A DNA stretch of 64,000 nt, taken from contig MCGO01000035.1 of the NCBI GenBank assembly GCA_002104985.1, positions 186,001-250,000 of the forward strand. Direction: 5' to 3'. Numbering within the stretch: the first letter of the stretch is position 1; each line of letters opens with the position of its first letter. The DNA comes from Rhizoclosmatium globosum. Lineage: Eukaryota; Chytridiomycota; Chytridiomycetes; Chytridiales; Chytriomycetaceae. Below are positions 11,351 through 23,283 of this stretch, in pieces. Made by a program: the position numbers and the translations under genes. The notes below the pieces were generated by a model, which saw only the letters and a list, made by a program, of their open reading frames with translations, did no database searches and was not told the origin of the DNA.

Positions 11351-12790
11351 TCACAACATTGTCTTGATGATCCTGGCAGCAATCCGCACAAACAACCCAG
11401 GCTTCCTCTCTGCCGACAAAAAGTTCTTTTCATCCACCCGAGTAGCATACCCTTGCATCCTCAACAAATTCTCCCCCAGTCGTCTTTGCAAATCAGGATT
11501 GTTGGTACGAATGACAACCTGAGCCTCCAAATCCCGTGAAAACGATCGGTACCCGTAATTGACGAACCAATAATCGTCATGTGTGGGTTCTTTCCCTTTT
11601 CACTGATCCATATTCCTTTTGCATGGTAAGTCCATCCATCGCGTTTTATTCCTGGATTTCGATTCGGTCTGTGTTGTGTGTTTTGATCACTTCTTGCCAG
11701 AAGTTGTTGGTAAGAACGTGTAAGCGAAGGGAATGTGACGCGATACGCCTTTTGAGCCAAAGAATCCGTTCGCCTGAATTATGTTGAGTGTTAGTTATGT
11801 TGTGCTGTGTGTGACTGAATATAGATCGAACCTCTGGAGCAGCAAGGAGGAATTGGAAACGAGCTTTAGATTGTAATACAAGATTATGAAAGTGTTTGGG
11901 TAAGTTGAAGTACGCGCTGCTGCACACAACTGTAGTTTCGCTCGATGCAGCCACATTTTTGAGGAGCAATGTCAGTAAATGGCTTCGTGTTGATACCAAG
12001 AGGGCCAGCTTGAAGGAATGGTGTGATTGTGTGTCACAGTTTGCAGATTCCAATGGTGAGATACTGACAGCGTCAGTGAGTGCATTCGAAGGCATCTCCG
12101 CCAAACTCTTGTTTGAAAACTTTGTTAATGCAGCTTTCATTTCCGAGAGAGATGCATTTCGCTTGAGGATTGGGTTTGCAGGATCGGATGTAAGAGTGTT
12201 GGATTGTTGACCAATCGTTTCAGGAGTGAAGTGAAATATGCGGCAACTTGTGGATTGTTTTTGATGAGGATGTATCGATCTTGTCTGCAAGTACCAGATC
12301 AGTTATGTGAATTGTTGAGTGAGAGGCGGGTTGTACCGATTAGTGAAGTAGTCCGTGTTCAAGTTCGCACCGCTGATGACGACATCGTTATCAAAGACAT
12401 AAGCCTTGATATGCTGCAGGCCGAAAGCCTCGTTGAAGCGGGCAGGTACAAGTTTGGTCAGCGGGTTCTTTGAGGGAAACTCGAAGAGCGAGACCGTTGT
12501 TTGAGCAGGATACTTTTTGACGAGGGGCAGCAGCAGCGTCGCCGTTGAACTTGAGCGGGCGTTCTTGTCGGGCCTCGTTCCGCGCATTTGATCGACGAGG
12601 ACGTGCACGTTGAGCGACGGGTTCGATGCAAGCGCCGAGTCGAGGCTCTCGCGCAACTCGCTTCCTTGTGTCCAATGTACAGCGACCCGAGCGCGATCCG
12701 TGTGCGCGCTCCACGGATTCCATCGAGAAGGGCGCCGTAGAACTCGGTTGGCGTTTCGATTATGTGAATGTCGTCCGCTTTGGCTTCCAT
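11351..12790 (-). CDS. PGS1: CDP-diacylglycerol-glycerol-3-phosphate 3-phosphatidyltransferase
   Basis: First committed enzyme of cardiolipin synthesis, in mitochondria. After the ATG at 12790 come IIETPTEFYGALLDGIRGAR and IALGSLYIGHKE, then LNVHVLVDQMRGTRPDKNAR, FPSKNPLTKLVPARFNEAFG and LQHIKAYVFDNDVVISGANL. HIKAYVFD is the first HxKx4D phospholipase-D motif. Later blocks are TTVVCSSAYFNLPKHFHNL, ANGFFGSKGVSRHIPFAYTF, GWTYHAKGIWI (second HxK), NYGYRSFSRDLEAQVVIRTN and the ending ERKPGLFVRIAARIIKTML, stop 11351-11353. FTNR/QDRYILI is joined by an intron starting GTACAA near 12345. One-base breaks lie near 12661 (GG shortened) and 11559 (AAA shortened). It shares a 198-base divergent promoter region with mL44, another mitochondrial protein. 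Confidence 0.85.
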
Positions 12791-12988
12791 TTTACCGTCG
12801 TTTTTATAGGATCTTTCGTTGCTCCAAGCCAGTAACACTGTATCTCAAATAACATATAACAAATAACGCTAGCAGGGAAAGTAAATGCCAAGTTCTATAG
12901 TAATATTATTCAATTCTCTTTGTTCTTTTGTGACTCTTCATTTTCTTTTTTTTGGAGGAAGCAAACAAACAGAGAAAGCACCAACCAA

Positions 12989-14027
12989 ATGATTTCGCGA
13001 TTGCTCCAAAGTTGTGCACAAGTACCACGGGGCAACCTGAGACTTTGTAAGGCATCACTTGTGATCAGTGCTTTCTCTAATGCCTGTTCCGTTTTTAGAT
13101 CCGTCAACGTCAACCTTGTCCCGATTCAATTCAACCCACAACCACCACCACTTTCACACCCGAGGAAACTGCCCAACTCTCTGCATTCGAAGCCAGATCA
13201 GGCATCTCATTCTCCAGCCGCTCTACCCTCCTCCAAGCCCTCACCCACAAATCATTCAAACCAATCGTCCCTCAAACAGAGTCAGAAACACACACAATCT
13301 CAGATGCAACAGAACGAAACAGGATCCTCGGTTCCCGCCTCCTCAGCTTCTACATGACAAACTATCTCATGGCAAAGTACCCTGTCATGCCCGCTGAAGC
13401 ATCGAGTCTCTGGTCGACGCTTATGTCGGTGACAGAGCTCTTGCCAATGTCGGAAAGAACTTGGGTGTCCAGCAAATCATGCGTTGGAAGAAAGTTGGCT
13501 CTACTACATCGGAAGAACAACAACTACAACCGAGTCTTGTCGTTGCTCGTGTCGTCCAGGCTCTCGTCGGTTCTCTGTACAAAGAAAAGGGGCCTCAAGG
13601 TGTCGCGGACTTTGTCAACAAACACATTCAATCAAGAGTCGTGGATGTTTCCGCTCACTTGAAATTGCATCAGAATCCTAAAGGTGTGTTGCGTGCTGTC
13701 CTCAAAGAACTCAAGAAACCTTCTCCCGTCTCTCGAATGCTAAAAGAGACGGGTCGTTTGTCCACGAACCCGGTATTTATCGTGGGTGTTACTCGGGTAT
13801 GGACAAGATTGGTGAGGGATACGGATCTTCCATCTCAATGGCCGAAACTAGGGTAAGAACATACATTTCTTGAATCCTTAAACTTCCGTCTAACTTATTC
13901 AACTCAACTACGATAGGCATGCAAAAACGCTCTCGAGAAACATTTCTCAAAAGAAGTCAAGGATGTACAAGTTCCTTTGGAGGTGTTGGCGGAGGAGAAT
14001 ATCACATTCCTCCAAGTCGAAAAATGA
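12989..14027 (+). CDS. mL44: Mitochondrial ribosomal protein mL44 (RNase III-like, dsRNA-binding)
   Basis: Large-subunit mitoribosome protein. The start MISRLLQSCAQVPRGNLRLC looks like a basic mitochondrial presequence. The RNase III-like part has SSRSTLLQALTHKS, RILGSRLLSFYMTNYL, SLVDAYVGDRALANVGKNLG and VARVVQALVGSLYKEKGPQG. The next block is RVVDVSAHLKLHQNPKGVL with LKETGRLSTNPVFIVGVYSG, and the double-stranded RNA-binding end is DKIGEGYGSSISMAETR spliced (donor near 13852) to ACKNALEKHF...VPLEVLAEENITFLQVEK, stop 14025-14027. The RNase III acidic residues appear degenerate, as expected for the ribosomal paralogue. One-base breaks lie near 13405 and near 13790 (GTT for GTTT). Confidence 0.85.
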
Positions 14028-14423
14028 GTCTATTGAGGAGGGGTGGACTGGATGATGGGATAACGCATGAAAATCCAATAAATCAATACTCAAAATCACA
14101 AACGGTGGCTTCATTTTCCCCCTTTTTTTCCACGAGACATAACTAAGAAGAAAAACAAACAGCAAAGACACCAAATAAAAGAAGGAAAAAAATATAGGGG
14201 ATATGTGTGTGGTGTGTACGCGCGATGATATCTTTCAGGAACAGGGAAGGTTGGATGTATGTGTGCATGTGAAGGAAAAAGTGAAAATAAAGACAGTTCC
14301 CTCACGCCCAAGAACACAAATAAATCACGTCTCACTATTTGCCATAGCCGCCAAACGTTCACTTTCTGCCTTTTTCTTCTGTTGGTTCGACGGTCAGATT
14401 CTGTGGATCAACAAAACTCCAAC
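14028..14423. other. Intergenic, convergent 3' ends of mL44 and B56
   Basis: No gene is visible. AATAAA-like signals occur on + near 14078 and 14285, suitable for the mL44 transcript. The stretch is A-rich on + and short ORFs here lack coding features. Confidence 0.6.
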
Positions 14424-17400
14424 TTACAGATAGCAGATCTCCAAGGATTTGTGTCGTGACAGTTCTGATAAAACGTTTTCATCCACAGGCAACACGGACT
14501 TTCTGCGGACACGCTGGGGAGTAGGCTTATCCTCAAAGTGAGCCTGAAACCATGAAGTCAGCTCAGAGTCCACTGAAATAAACCACGTAAAACGTACCAT
14601 TTCATTCGCCAAATCATCTTCCCCAACCACATCATCTCCTTTCGCGTTATCCTCTTCTGCCATATTCGCAGCCTCCGCACTAGCCTGCGACACAAATTGA
14701 GGAGCAATGTTCTGCTTGGATGCAACGCGCGCTGTGAGAGAAGGAATGTGGAGTTTCGTCACGTTGTTGGCTGCAACAGTTTCCAGTTTCGCCCACATTT
14801 CTTCACGATCCTTCTGCTTCTTCCGTTCACTGAAAATACGGGCATAAGTTTCACAACTTTAAACAAATAACAAGACATACAGTTGCCTATTCTGTTTGTA
14901 CTTGTTGGTACAATCGTCAAACAACTTGGGACTAATTTCCATAAACAGTTTCAGCGCATTGTACACAAGCCCATGAATGGTTCTATTCACGTGAAAAGGT
15001 TAAAATGATGATGCAGAACCGCATAACAATCAATACCTGTTCCAGTGTGTTTTTGAGTTTCGATACAAACTTGAAAACATGATTGGCAAAATCACAGCCG
15101 CATTATCGCCAATCAGGTTGATGATGTAGTCGTTGTTCCAATAGTACAAAGCACGTTCAGCCACCTTTAAGGATCAAGTTGAGGAACACTCCTGAAATGA
15201 TTTCAAGAAACACACAAACCTGGAAATGAGGACTTGACACACATCGAGAAATCTGCTGGAATAGAGGTACTTGTATTTTCACGAACTCTTGCGGCTCAAT
15301 CACGTCCAAAATCTCTTCCACTTCGTTGAGGAACATGACTTCCTTTGGACTGTTGACTTTGGGCCAGAAACGCAGGAGTCCACAAACGACCTATCGATCG
15401 AATGGTTTAATACAAACAATTTAACAAGATATTTGCACACCTCTTCTGTCAAAGACGGATCTTTTTCAAGGAACTGCACAACACAATAAGCAAGTTGAGG
15501 ATGATACAGTGTGAGAGATTTGGCTTTGTGTAATGGAATCAGGACTCTTGTCAAAAACACCTTGTGCTCTTCTTTGAGAGGAAGGGCAAAACCGTTGATA
15601 ATACTGAGGCACAAAGGGATGAGTCTCGGCTACATAAAGATGTAAAGCCAACCAACCTTCCGAGAATTTCAAGAAGTTCCGCAATACCGTTGTGTCTCTC
15701 ATTCTCATAGATGAATTGGAAAAAGACATTGTTGATGGATCGTCGAATGAAGGCTCGTAAGTTCAAGAATTTTCCATATATACGGTGAAGCGTTGTTTTT
15801 AAAAAGTCTCGCTCTCTGGGGTCTTCGATATCAAAGAGTTCCAAGAGCTGTTCGTTGGGGAGAGTGAGGAAAACATGAGTCAGCAAAATGTTTGATGGTT
15901 TTGTGTAAATGTAAATCCATACTTGAAGGATGAAGTGCTGATCAATAAACTTTTTCGCGATGTTTGTGTTGAAGTCGGGAGATTCAATAAAGCGCAGGAA
16001 GAATTCGTAAACAATTTGAAGATGTGGCCATGCAAGTTCCAATACTGGCTCATCTTCTTCAGGATCAAATGCATCACCATATGGATTCACGCTAGGAGGT
16101 GTAGTTCGGAAAAGGTTGGCTCCAAACTTTTAAAGAGGTGAGCATTGGTGTAAGAAATGAAAATATCGGTACCATTCCTATGATTTCCGGATATAATGGT
16201 TCCGTAATCACCCCACGATTATTGCTAATATAATCCACAAGTTCCATCAATGTTTGCTTCTTGACTTCCTTCCCTTTCAAATCCGACATTGCATCATTGA
16301 AATCGAACATAACGTTACATTGTGCAATCTTTCGAATGAACAAATCGTGTCTTTCGTTGGCAGGAACATCTTAGGTGAAGTATCGCGGAAGGTGTAGGAG
16401 TGAGCGAGGAAGGGTGAGCAGCACACATATCATTCCCAACACCCAAAATCACCTTTAAAGTTGGGAAGCTTTTCAAGCTCCACTCTTTCCGTGACATGAA
16501 ATCGCGAGGATCTCTGTCGGCGTGGGGCTTTACTGATGGGGATCGTGTCTTTTGGAGCTCCTTTTAACCTATTCAAAGCTCCACCAGCTTTAGGTATTTC
16601 TCGACCTCCTCCAGCTGCTTCCAGTCCACCACCGACTGATGGGCCAGATTTTGCAAATGAGGGGGCACCAGGAATTCCTCCTGGAGTACTTGGTTTGTTG
16701 AACATTCCTTCTTTAGGCTGTAATTCGATGTTAATAAATCAATACTATACTTGTTGCGAATTGGATGACAAGTTGGATATAGCTGCTTGTTATCACTTTC
16801 GAGCCCAACACCGCCCAATTCCAAGTCCACGTCATGTCATTTCAGCCGCCATGGGATGTCATTTTCGCCAAACAATTCCAGTTTAATAATCACACCATAT
16901 TCCATGCGATCCAGAGAGAAGTGATACGACATCAGCAGCCACACACACTGTCTACACACTTTCCGATGTTCTCCGTCCAACGCCAACCAGAACCTCAATC
17001 CAGCATCAAGAAAGTTCGTATCATGGATTGATGACTTACAGCAGGAGCAGACTGTTGAGCTGTTTGCGTAGAAAAGAACTAGGTGAGCTATTCCGTGATG
17101 CACCAACAAGGTACTCACGCTGGGGTTGCTGTGGATTCGGGGCACCAGCAGACTTTGGCGGGACTTGCTGTTGCGGGGGAGGAGCCGCAGCGATTTTGTT
17201 GCTGAGGGTTGATTTGAGGGCGTTCGCTGAGTTTGCGAGCGAGGCAGTTAGCGATGGAGCGGTGGACGAGGACGGGGCGGGTGCGGCGGGTGCGGCGTCG
17301 GGCGTTGTTGGTTTTGTTCGGGAGAGCTTTTGTTTTGTTTGGTGGATTTTGGATGGGTTGGGTTGTGTTTTGGTGGGAGGGAGTGGGTTTGTTTTAAGGT

Positions 17401-17487
17401 GGTTTTGTGTTAGTTGGTTGGTTGGTTCGTTGGTTGGTGGTCTCAATAGCGCTGACAACGTACCACGCGGTTCTTCAGGCCTTTCAT
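14424..17487 (-). CDS. RTS1: PP2A regulatory subunit B56 (B' family)
   Basis: Targets protein phosphatase 2A to substrates. The probable start is the ATG at 17487 (MKGLKNRV); a splice at GTACGT then gives [17 protein letters not shown] and an Ala/Pro/Ser-rich leader. A tiny exon, AQQSAPA near 17038-17057, is followed by an intron of about 310 bases, then [14 protein letters not shown]. The conserved core follows: [109 protein letters not shown] and [20 protein letters not shown]. The end [20 protein letters not shown] corresponds to the basic RRKS-x-LP tail of B56. Short introns interrupt the core about every 100-300 bases. Stop 14424-14426. Confidence 0.9.
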
Positions 17488-17802
17488 CTAGTTCAAAGAG
17501 ACACTTCGGCGAACGAAGAGTCTATGAGGGGAAAACATCGCGTTGTTTAGTTGACTTGACTTGCTTCCTGAGACACAGCTCCCTATTAAATCTGGGCAAA
17601 GTCTTCTTACCCCAACTGTATCTAGCTTGTTCAAAGTACTCTTCGCACTAGTGCTGCTGCGAGGTTGCGCTGAGACGACCGTGTACGTGCGGCTAGTAAG
17701 CGAGTCCCCAAGTGGGTGGGGGTTGTTGAATTTTTTTGTTAACTCGAGTAGTGCATTGTGCTCTATGAGGGAGTGCAAGAAATCATTACTCAAACGGTTC
17801 AT
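17488..17802 (-). CDS. Short ORF immediately upstream of B56, unassigned
   Basis: An ORF from the ATG at 17802 reads MNRLSNDFLHSLIEHNALLE, then a Ser/Thr-rich part ending NKLDTVG at a good donor (GTAAGA near 17610). Unspliced, it stops at TAG 17488-17490, directly abutting the ATG I chose for B56. Spliced from that donor to the AG before 17487, it would enter B56 in frame and give a longer N-terminus. It may be an alternative first exon, an upstream ORF in the B56 leader, or a separate small gene. I do not recognise the sequence. Confidence 0.35.
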   Translation of the reverse strand: MNRLSNDFLHSLIEHNALLELTKKFNNPHPLGDSLTSRTYTVVSAQPRSSTSAKSTLNKLDTVGVRRLCPDLIGSCVSGSKSSQLNNAMFSPHRLFVRRSVSLN

Positions 17803-18018
17803 CTCTGATTGAATCACTTTGCTTGTTATATCTGTTCTTGTAAAACTTGTCAAATTTCGTGTCCAGGAATATTTGTAGTTCTCCTGAATTATTACATATA
17901 GTGAAACTGCCTTCGTCTTAATACTACAATATTCAATCGAAATTTATTAATAAATTAGTTGGAATTGGAGAGAGAACACCAACTTGACCTTCTCCGTTTT
18001 TTCCAACACACAGCCAAA

Positions 18019-18672
18019 ATGTCGGGCCTCAACATCCCCTTGCAGATTGTGCACCTTCAGGTACGCAATCCCTAATGGACTCAGTCGCTTCATAGCCTGG
18101 ACGGACCGGTCTTCTCCTTCGCAGCAATAGTCCTCAGTCAGTGCGAACCAATCGTTAATAACCTCCAAACCAAACTAGGCCGTGCCAAAGACCCACACCC
18201 AAAAGGTGCAGCGATTGTACCGCCAGGCCCTTCGTCTCTCTGCCGATTGGTACTGGGAGCGTGCGCAGTGGCGTGAGAAGGCCCTGATCATCAGAGAACA
18301 CTTTGAGGCAAACAGACACGTTCAAAACCCAAAGGAGCAGGAGGCTTTGTTGGAAGTCACAGAAATGCTGCTTGCAAAGTACCACCACCCACAACCATTC
18401 AAGTGTACGTTGCTTATTTTGGGGGGTGGGAGTGATGCTGGAGGCTAAAAAATGCGTTCCTTTTAACAGACGCTAGTGCTCCTGGAGGAACTAAATGGGA
18501 GCGTAACATTCCTTTCCCTGAGGAGGTGAGTGTTGTTTTTGTCATTGGATGGGGTCGCTTACTGACATCCCATCTTCCATCTCATAGTTGCTCCACAACT
18601 TTGTTCCCCACGACAACTCCACTTGTAAGTACCCTTCATTCCACAAAATGCATTACTTACGTGCTCCTAGAA
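18019..18672 (+). CDS. NDUFB9: Complex I subunit NDUFB9 (LYR-motif protein)
   Basis: Accessory subunit of mitochondrial NADH:ubiquinone oxidoreductase. Five exons, 18019-18060, 18179-18404, 18470-18525, 18588-18624 and 18671-18672, give 120 residues with no frame correction. The protein reads MSGLNIPLQIVHLQ, then THTQKVQRLYRQALRLSADW with the LYR motif, EHFEANRHVQNPKEQEALL, KYHHPQPFKYASAPGGTKWE and ends FVPHDNST. The PGGT-x-[WY]-E block is characteristic. The stop codon is assembled across the last splice junction: T at 18624 plus AA at 18671-18672. Without that splice the frame stays open to 19010, but the extension overlaps the convergent gene and looks non-coding. Confidence 0.85.
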
Positions 18673-18854
18673 ACGAAGAACGAACTTTCGCTCACATGAT
18701 CCGTTTATCGTTGATTCTCCAAAAACTGGGACAAATAAATACCAATCAACACCTTGAAAATGAAGTTGTCGTATTGCAATATTCTACTGAGAATGATGGA
18801 GAAGAAGGAAAAGCAAATTTCAAACAGAAGCAAACCCCTCCTACACACAACAGT

Positions 18855-20798
18855 TCACCACTTGAAGTTCATTCGGTTTTCCCTCTGCTTACTCCTTGGT
18901 TTGTAAATAATCCAGCCAATCATCAATCCTGCTACACCCAAGAAGGCAAAAATGAATGCTTGATACACAAAAGCCATATTTTTAAGTTTCTGGACTTGTA
19001 CTCCAAATAGGTCTACATCATGCAATTAATTAGCATATCATAAGAAGAGCCAATTGCATTTTCTTACATCCTGAAGCCGTATACTTGGCGTACCGGGAAA
19101 ACGCCAACGCACAAAACTGTGAGACAGCTAGCGAACTGACAAGAATCACTCCCACATTAAACAGCAAACTGTTCATCATGGTTTCACCCAGTCTAAATTT
19201 TCGAGATTAGCGTCAAGTGATTCTAAACGGTTTTCCTCACTTCAAAGGATGAATCGTGATGAACACAATCCGCATTCCCAGTTTGCTGTTCCCCTTAATC
19301 ACACAGAGCAGTAAGTAGAATGAAAACATGGCGTAGAAGGCCGTTCCAATGAATGGAACTCCTGAGATTCCAGTGAAGAAGTCATTCAAGAAGAGAGAGA
19401 ATGGAACGCCTCCGAGCTGGATTGGAATCAAGAAAAGACAAATGTGCATGATCCAGCAAACAGATATAACAGCGCTGTGCTCTATGGATAAGTATTTCTG
19501 ATAAGGTAATTTTCAATCTTACCTGATACAACCACCGACAAATCCAAGGTATTGCAGAAGAATATTTCCTCCTTGTTGCTTGTAGCACTCCTCAAGACGA
19601 CGGTAATGGAATTCCAAAATCATGGCATCCTATACATGAACGCCAGATCAGCATCCAACCAACAAAGGGACGAATATTCTCACTTTACGAAACTCATTCT
19701 CTTTCGTTCGAAGTTGCCGATACCTTCGATTCATTCTCGCTCCACCACGTCCAGCCTCTTTCAAATCTGCCTGAAGCTGTCCACCAACTTCCAACAATAA
19801 ATGCGCCTGTTGTCCAATCGCCTTCTTTCGCTCAGCATACCTGCACCACAGAAATAAACAAATCAATCATATATCCAGAACAGGTGCCTTACTCTGCAGC
19901 CGTAATTGGTTTCGGTCTGTGTTGGAAATCTTGAATCAAATCGACAGGAAGCACAATCAATCCAGCGCCACCAAAGATAATAAAGATAATCCATCCAATC
20001 AAAGCAATCAGCGCAACCGTGTAAACAATCCACGACACTTGAGGGTAACGGTATCCCGGCGTTCGTTGACACTAAACCCCACCCCCACAACCATAAATCA
20101 ACTCGCACAGCATATTCAAAAAATGAGCCACTCACAATCGCCGTGGCGCCTGCAGCAGGAGCCTTACAATATTCGTTTGTAATATCAAATCCAGCCTGCA
20201 ATTTCCCCGTGATTTGAACAACCTCAATCTGCGCGTATCCCAGCTGCCAATACATGATTCCAATGATTCCTCCCGAGAAGATCAAGGTTGGGATCAACCA
20301 TTTTAGCGCGTATCCGACTTGACTTGGTGATGACTTTCTGTTGTTTACAACGCCAGTATTTTAGAACTGTTTTTCTTGATGGGGATAACCATACTTCTTT
20401 TCATCGGACTCATCGCTGTCGTCTTCTCCTTCATAGTAAAACATTGTAAACGGTACGGCTATCATAAATATGAAGACTGATGCTAAATTGAAACTGAGGG
20501 TGATTGTGGCCATTGGGATCTTCCCAGGCGCGTCAACTTGGCCATTTTGATTCGCCACATCTAACGGCAAAACGAATATATTCCATGCGGATAATGTCAG
20601 GCCAATAACCTAATCAGATGGTGCGTTGGTGGCTGAAGGTTTGGCGGGATGACAGGAAAGACTAACCACAATGACTTTGGGCAGCCAGGCGACCCATTTA
20701 TCTTGAGGGTGTTGGTAATACACCATGAAGTAGACTGAAGCTACAATGACCATAATCCCAAAAAGGGTGGACATCACTATCAAGACTACATCGACCAT
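18855..20798 (-). CDS. LMBR1/LIMR-family multi-pass membrane protein
   Basis: Family members are polytopic membrane proteins, some lysosomal or receptor-like; the role of this one is unknown. Starts MVDVVLIVMSTLFGIMVIVA and continues VAWLPKVIVVIGLTLSAWNI plus FVLPLDVANQNGQVD, matching the family's first two helices. Then FIFMIAVPFTMFYYEGEDDS, YALKWLIPTLIFSGGIIGIM, WIVYTVALIALIGWIIFIIF and LIVLPVDLIQDFQHRPKPIT, followed by the cytosolic loop YAERKKAIGQQAHLLLEV. The last helix is FIFAFLGVAGLMIGWIIYKP, and the stop is 18855-18857. At least seven short introns. The LPxD-x-x-x-DF-x-x-RPKPI block is the strongest family mark. Confidence 0.85.
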
Positions 20799-20949
20799 GG
20801 CGAGTTGCTTTCAAAAATTTGGTTTGTCATTTTGGACGGAAAGGAAGAGAAATGCCAAATGCCACAGTAACTGCCCATAAAAACAGCTTTTATTGATTGA
20901 TGAATAAAACAAACAAACGCGATAATTTACTAACTCATCCCAACTATCA

Positions 20950-22996
20950 TCAGCGGACAGCAACAATGTCATCAATCTTCATGATCATTTTGACAGTCTC
21001 AGAAGCAAGCTCAATAGCACTGGTAGATACAAGGAGGGGTTGAACAACGTTCTCATCCAAAATGTTTGAGATTGTACCCTAAACGATAAAATAATTAACA
21101 AATGAATAACTGAAAGCATATAAATATTTACCTTGCGGACGTTGATACCAGCTGTGATTTCACCCTTCGCGTGACGGTTTCTCAGCTCAGTCACAATACC
21201 AATTGGGTTGAGACCCGCATTCTCAGCGAGAGTAGTTGGGATGACTTCCAGAGCCTCAGCAAAGGCTTGGAAACAGTAGGCTTCCATTCCCTTCAGAGTC
21301 TTGGCATATTTGTAGAGACGTTGGCTGACTTCAATTTCTGGGGCACCTCCTCCAGCGATCAAAGCTCGCTTCTTGACCAAACAACGAATAACACAAAGAG
21401 CATCGTGAAGAGATCGCTCTGCCTCTTCCAAGACGAGTTGGTTGGCTCCGTGAATCAAAACAGACACAGTCTTTCCAGCATTTTGCACTCCCATAATCTT
21501 GACGACGTTGGCTCCAGCGGTAGTAACTTCTTCAACAACGTCAGCGTATCCAAGCTTGTCCTCAGTGAAAGATTCAATGTCGGCAATTGGTTTGCATCCA
21601 GTAGACTGAAAACATATTAGAACCGAAAAACTAAATCAAAGAGAATCAACCTTGCAAATGAATTCGACTTCGTCCCTTTCAATCTCCTTGATGGCAAGAA
21701 TCTTCAACTTGGCCAAGAAGTGGAGAGACAAGTCGTTGACAGCATCTCGCAAAATAGACTTTTGAATTAACAGCACATTGCAACCAGACTTCTTGATCTG
21801 TTTGCACATGTTCAAAAGGTATGTACGCTCTTCCTTCAAAATCTTGTCCATCTGACGGTAGTCGTTGACAACAATCTGGTTGTCCATCTAAAGGCACCAA
21901 GGAATTAATTTAACAAACACTGATTTCAATTAACACTCACATCAGGCTTTGGTGGTGAAAGCTGGAATTGAATCAATCCAATCTTGGCCTTGTCCATACG
22001 AGTTGGACCACCTCCTCCCTTGATGACATTTTGGGTCAAGACGAGACCGTCCACAAGCTCGGTGTCATCGATAGTTCCTCCAACTTTGGTAACAAGACGA
22101 ATGTCGTTCAAGTCAACGTTAGTGGCTGAAGCTGGGTCAATAACTCGGAGAACAGAGTCGACAGCAATAGGAGCCAAAAGACTTGAGTATTGAGAAACAA
22201 TCTAAATCACTAGTTAAATACATGATAAGGCTCCGATATTGATTACCTTGGATGACAAGGAGGTGGTAGCACTCTTCAGAAGAGATTCGCGGTCGTTCAA
22301 GTCAAGACGGGTAGACATTTCAGTCAAGTACTCAGTGGACTTTGCAGCAGCGCGTTGGAAAGATTCAGCAATAGTGGTTGGGTGAATTCCTGTGATGACA
22401 AGGGAACAACAACTGCTTAGCTTTCAAGCTTAACACAAGCAACACACTCACCCTTCTCCAGCAACTTCTCAGCAGCAGACAACAAGGATCCCGCAAGAAC
22501 AACGACAGAGGTGGTACCGTCTCCAGCCTCAACATCCTGGGCCGCAGAGAGATCCACAAGCTAAGCACCACGCGAATTCAAAGCGTTAACCACCACTCAC
22601 GCACAACAGACACGTATTTACCATCTTCGCAGCTGGGTGAAGAACAGACATTTGCTTCAAGATGGTCGCGCCGTCGTTCGTAATGACAACTTCGCCGTTG
22701 CCAGACTGAATCTGTTTTTGGTGGACAACATCAGGCTTCGCACTCCCGCCAATCGTCTGTAAAACACACGCACCATCTTGTCCATTCCTCGTGGTCCAAG
22801 TGAAGTACGAACGGCATCGGACACGGCTAAAGACTGGGTTAGAAACAGGGACAGGACAGCGAGGGGGTACAAGCAAACAATAAAGGGGCCTAGCAGCAAA
22901 CTTACCCTTGGCAGCAACAATGTTACTGTTGCGAACTTCGGCTGGCTTCTCCTTCTCCTTAAATGCGCGCGATTTGGGTGCAGAGCCTTCGGTCAT
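20950..22996 (-). CDS. CCT4: T-complex protein 1 subunit delta
   Basis: Subunit of the cytosolic chaperonin that folds actin and tubulin. Begins [20 protein letters not shown] plus [10 protein letters not shown], followed by [18 protein letters not shown] and [20 protein letters not shown]. The ATPase motif is [40 protein letters not shown] follows, then [20 protein letters not shown] and [20 protein letters not shown]. The C-terminal equatorial part has [31 protein letters not shown] and ends KIDDIVAVR, stop 20950-20952. Several short introns. The [19 protein letters not shown] stretch separates delta from other CCT subunits. Confidence 0.95.
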
Positions 22997-23283
22997 AGTT
23001 TTTGGTGGTGTGTTTTGTGAGGCAAGAGAAACTACTCAGCAAAATCGCAAATCCAACTTTCCACCCCAATCCATTCTGGCTTCACAACCAACAGCACGTA
23101 TCCTCAACCAAAGGAAACAAACGGACAGGACAATTCATCTCAATTTATGCTAATCTAATTGAAACAATTTAATGAAATAATATCATGTTAAACACGGTAA
23201 CTTAAATAATACATTTATTATGCTAACATTTTGAACAACCAATGGCCAACCACTACCAGAACAAACCAATAAGGCCAACAAGC

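Noticed and set aside
17028..17651. 207-codon + strand ORF
   Set aside because: Antisense of the B56 Ala/Pro-rich leader and a CA-rich intron.
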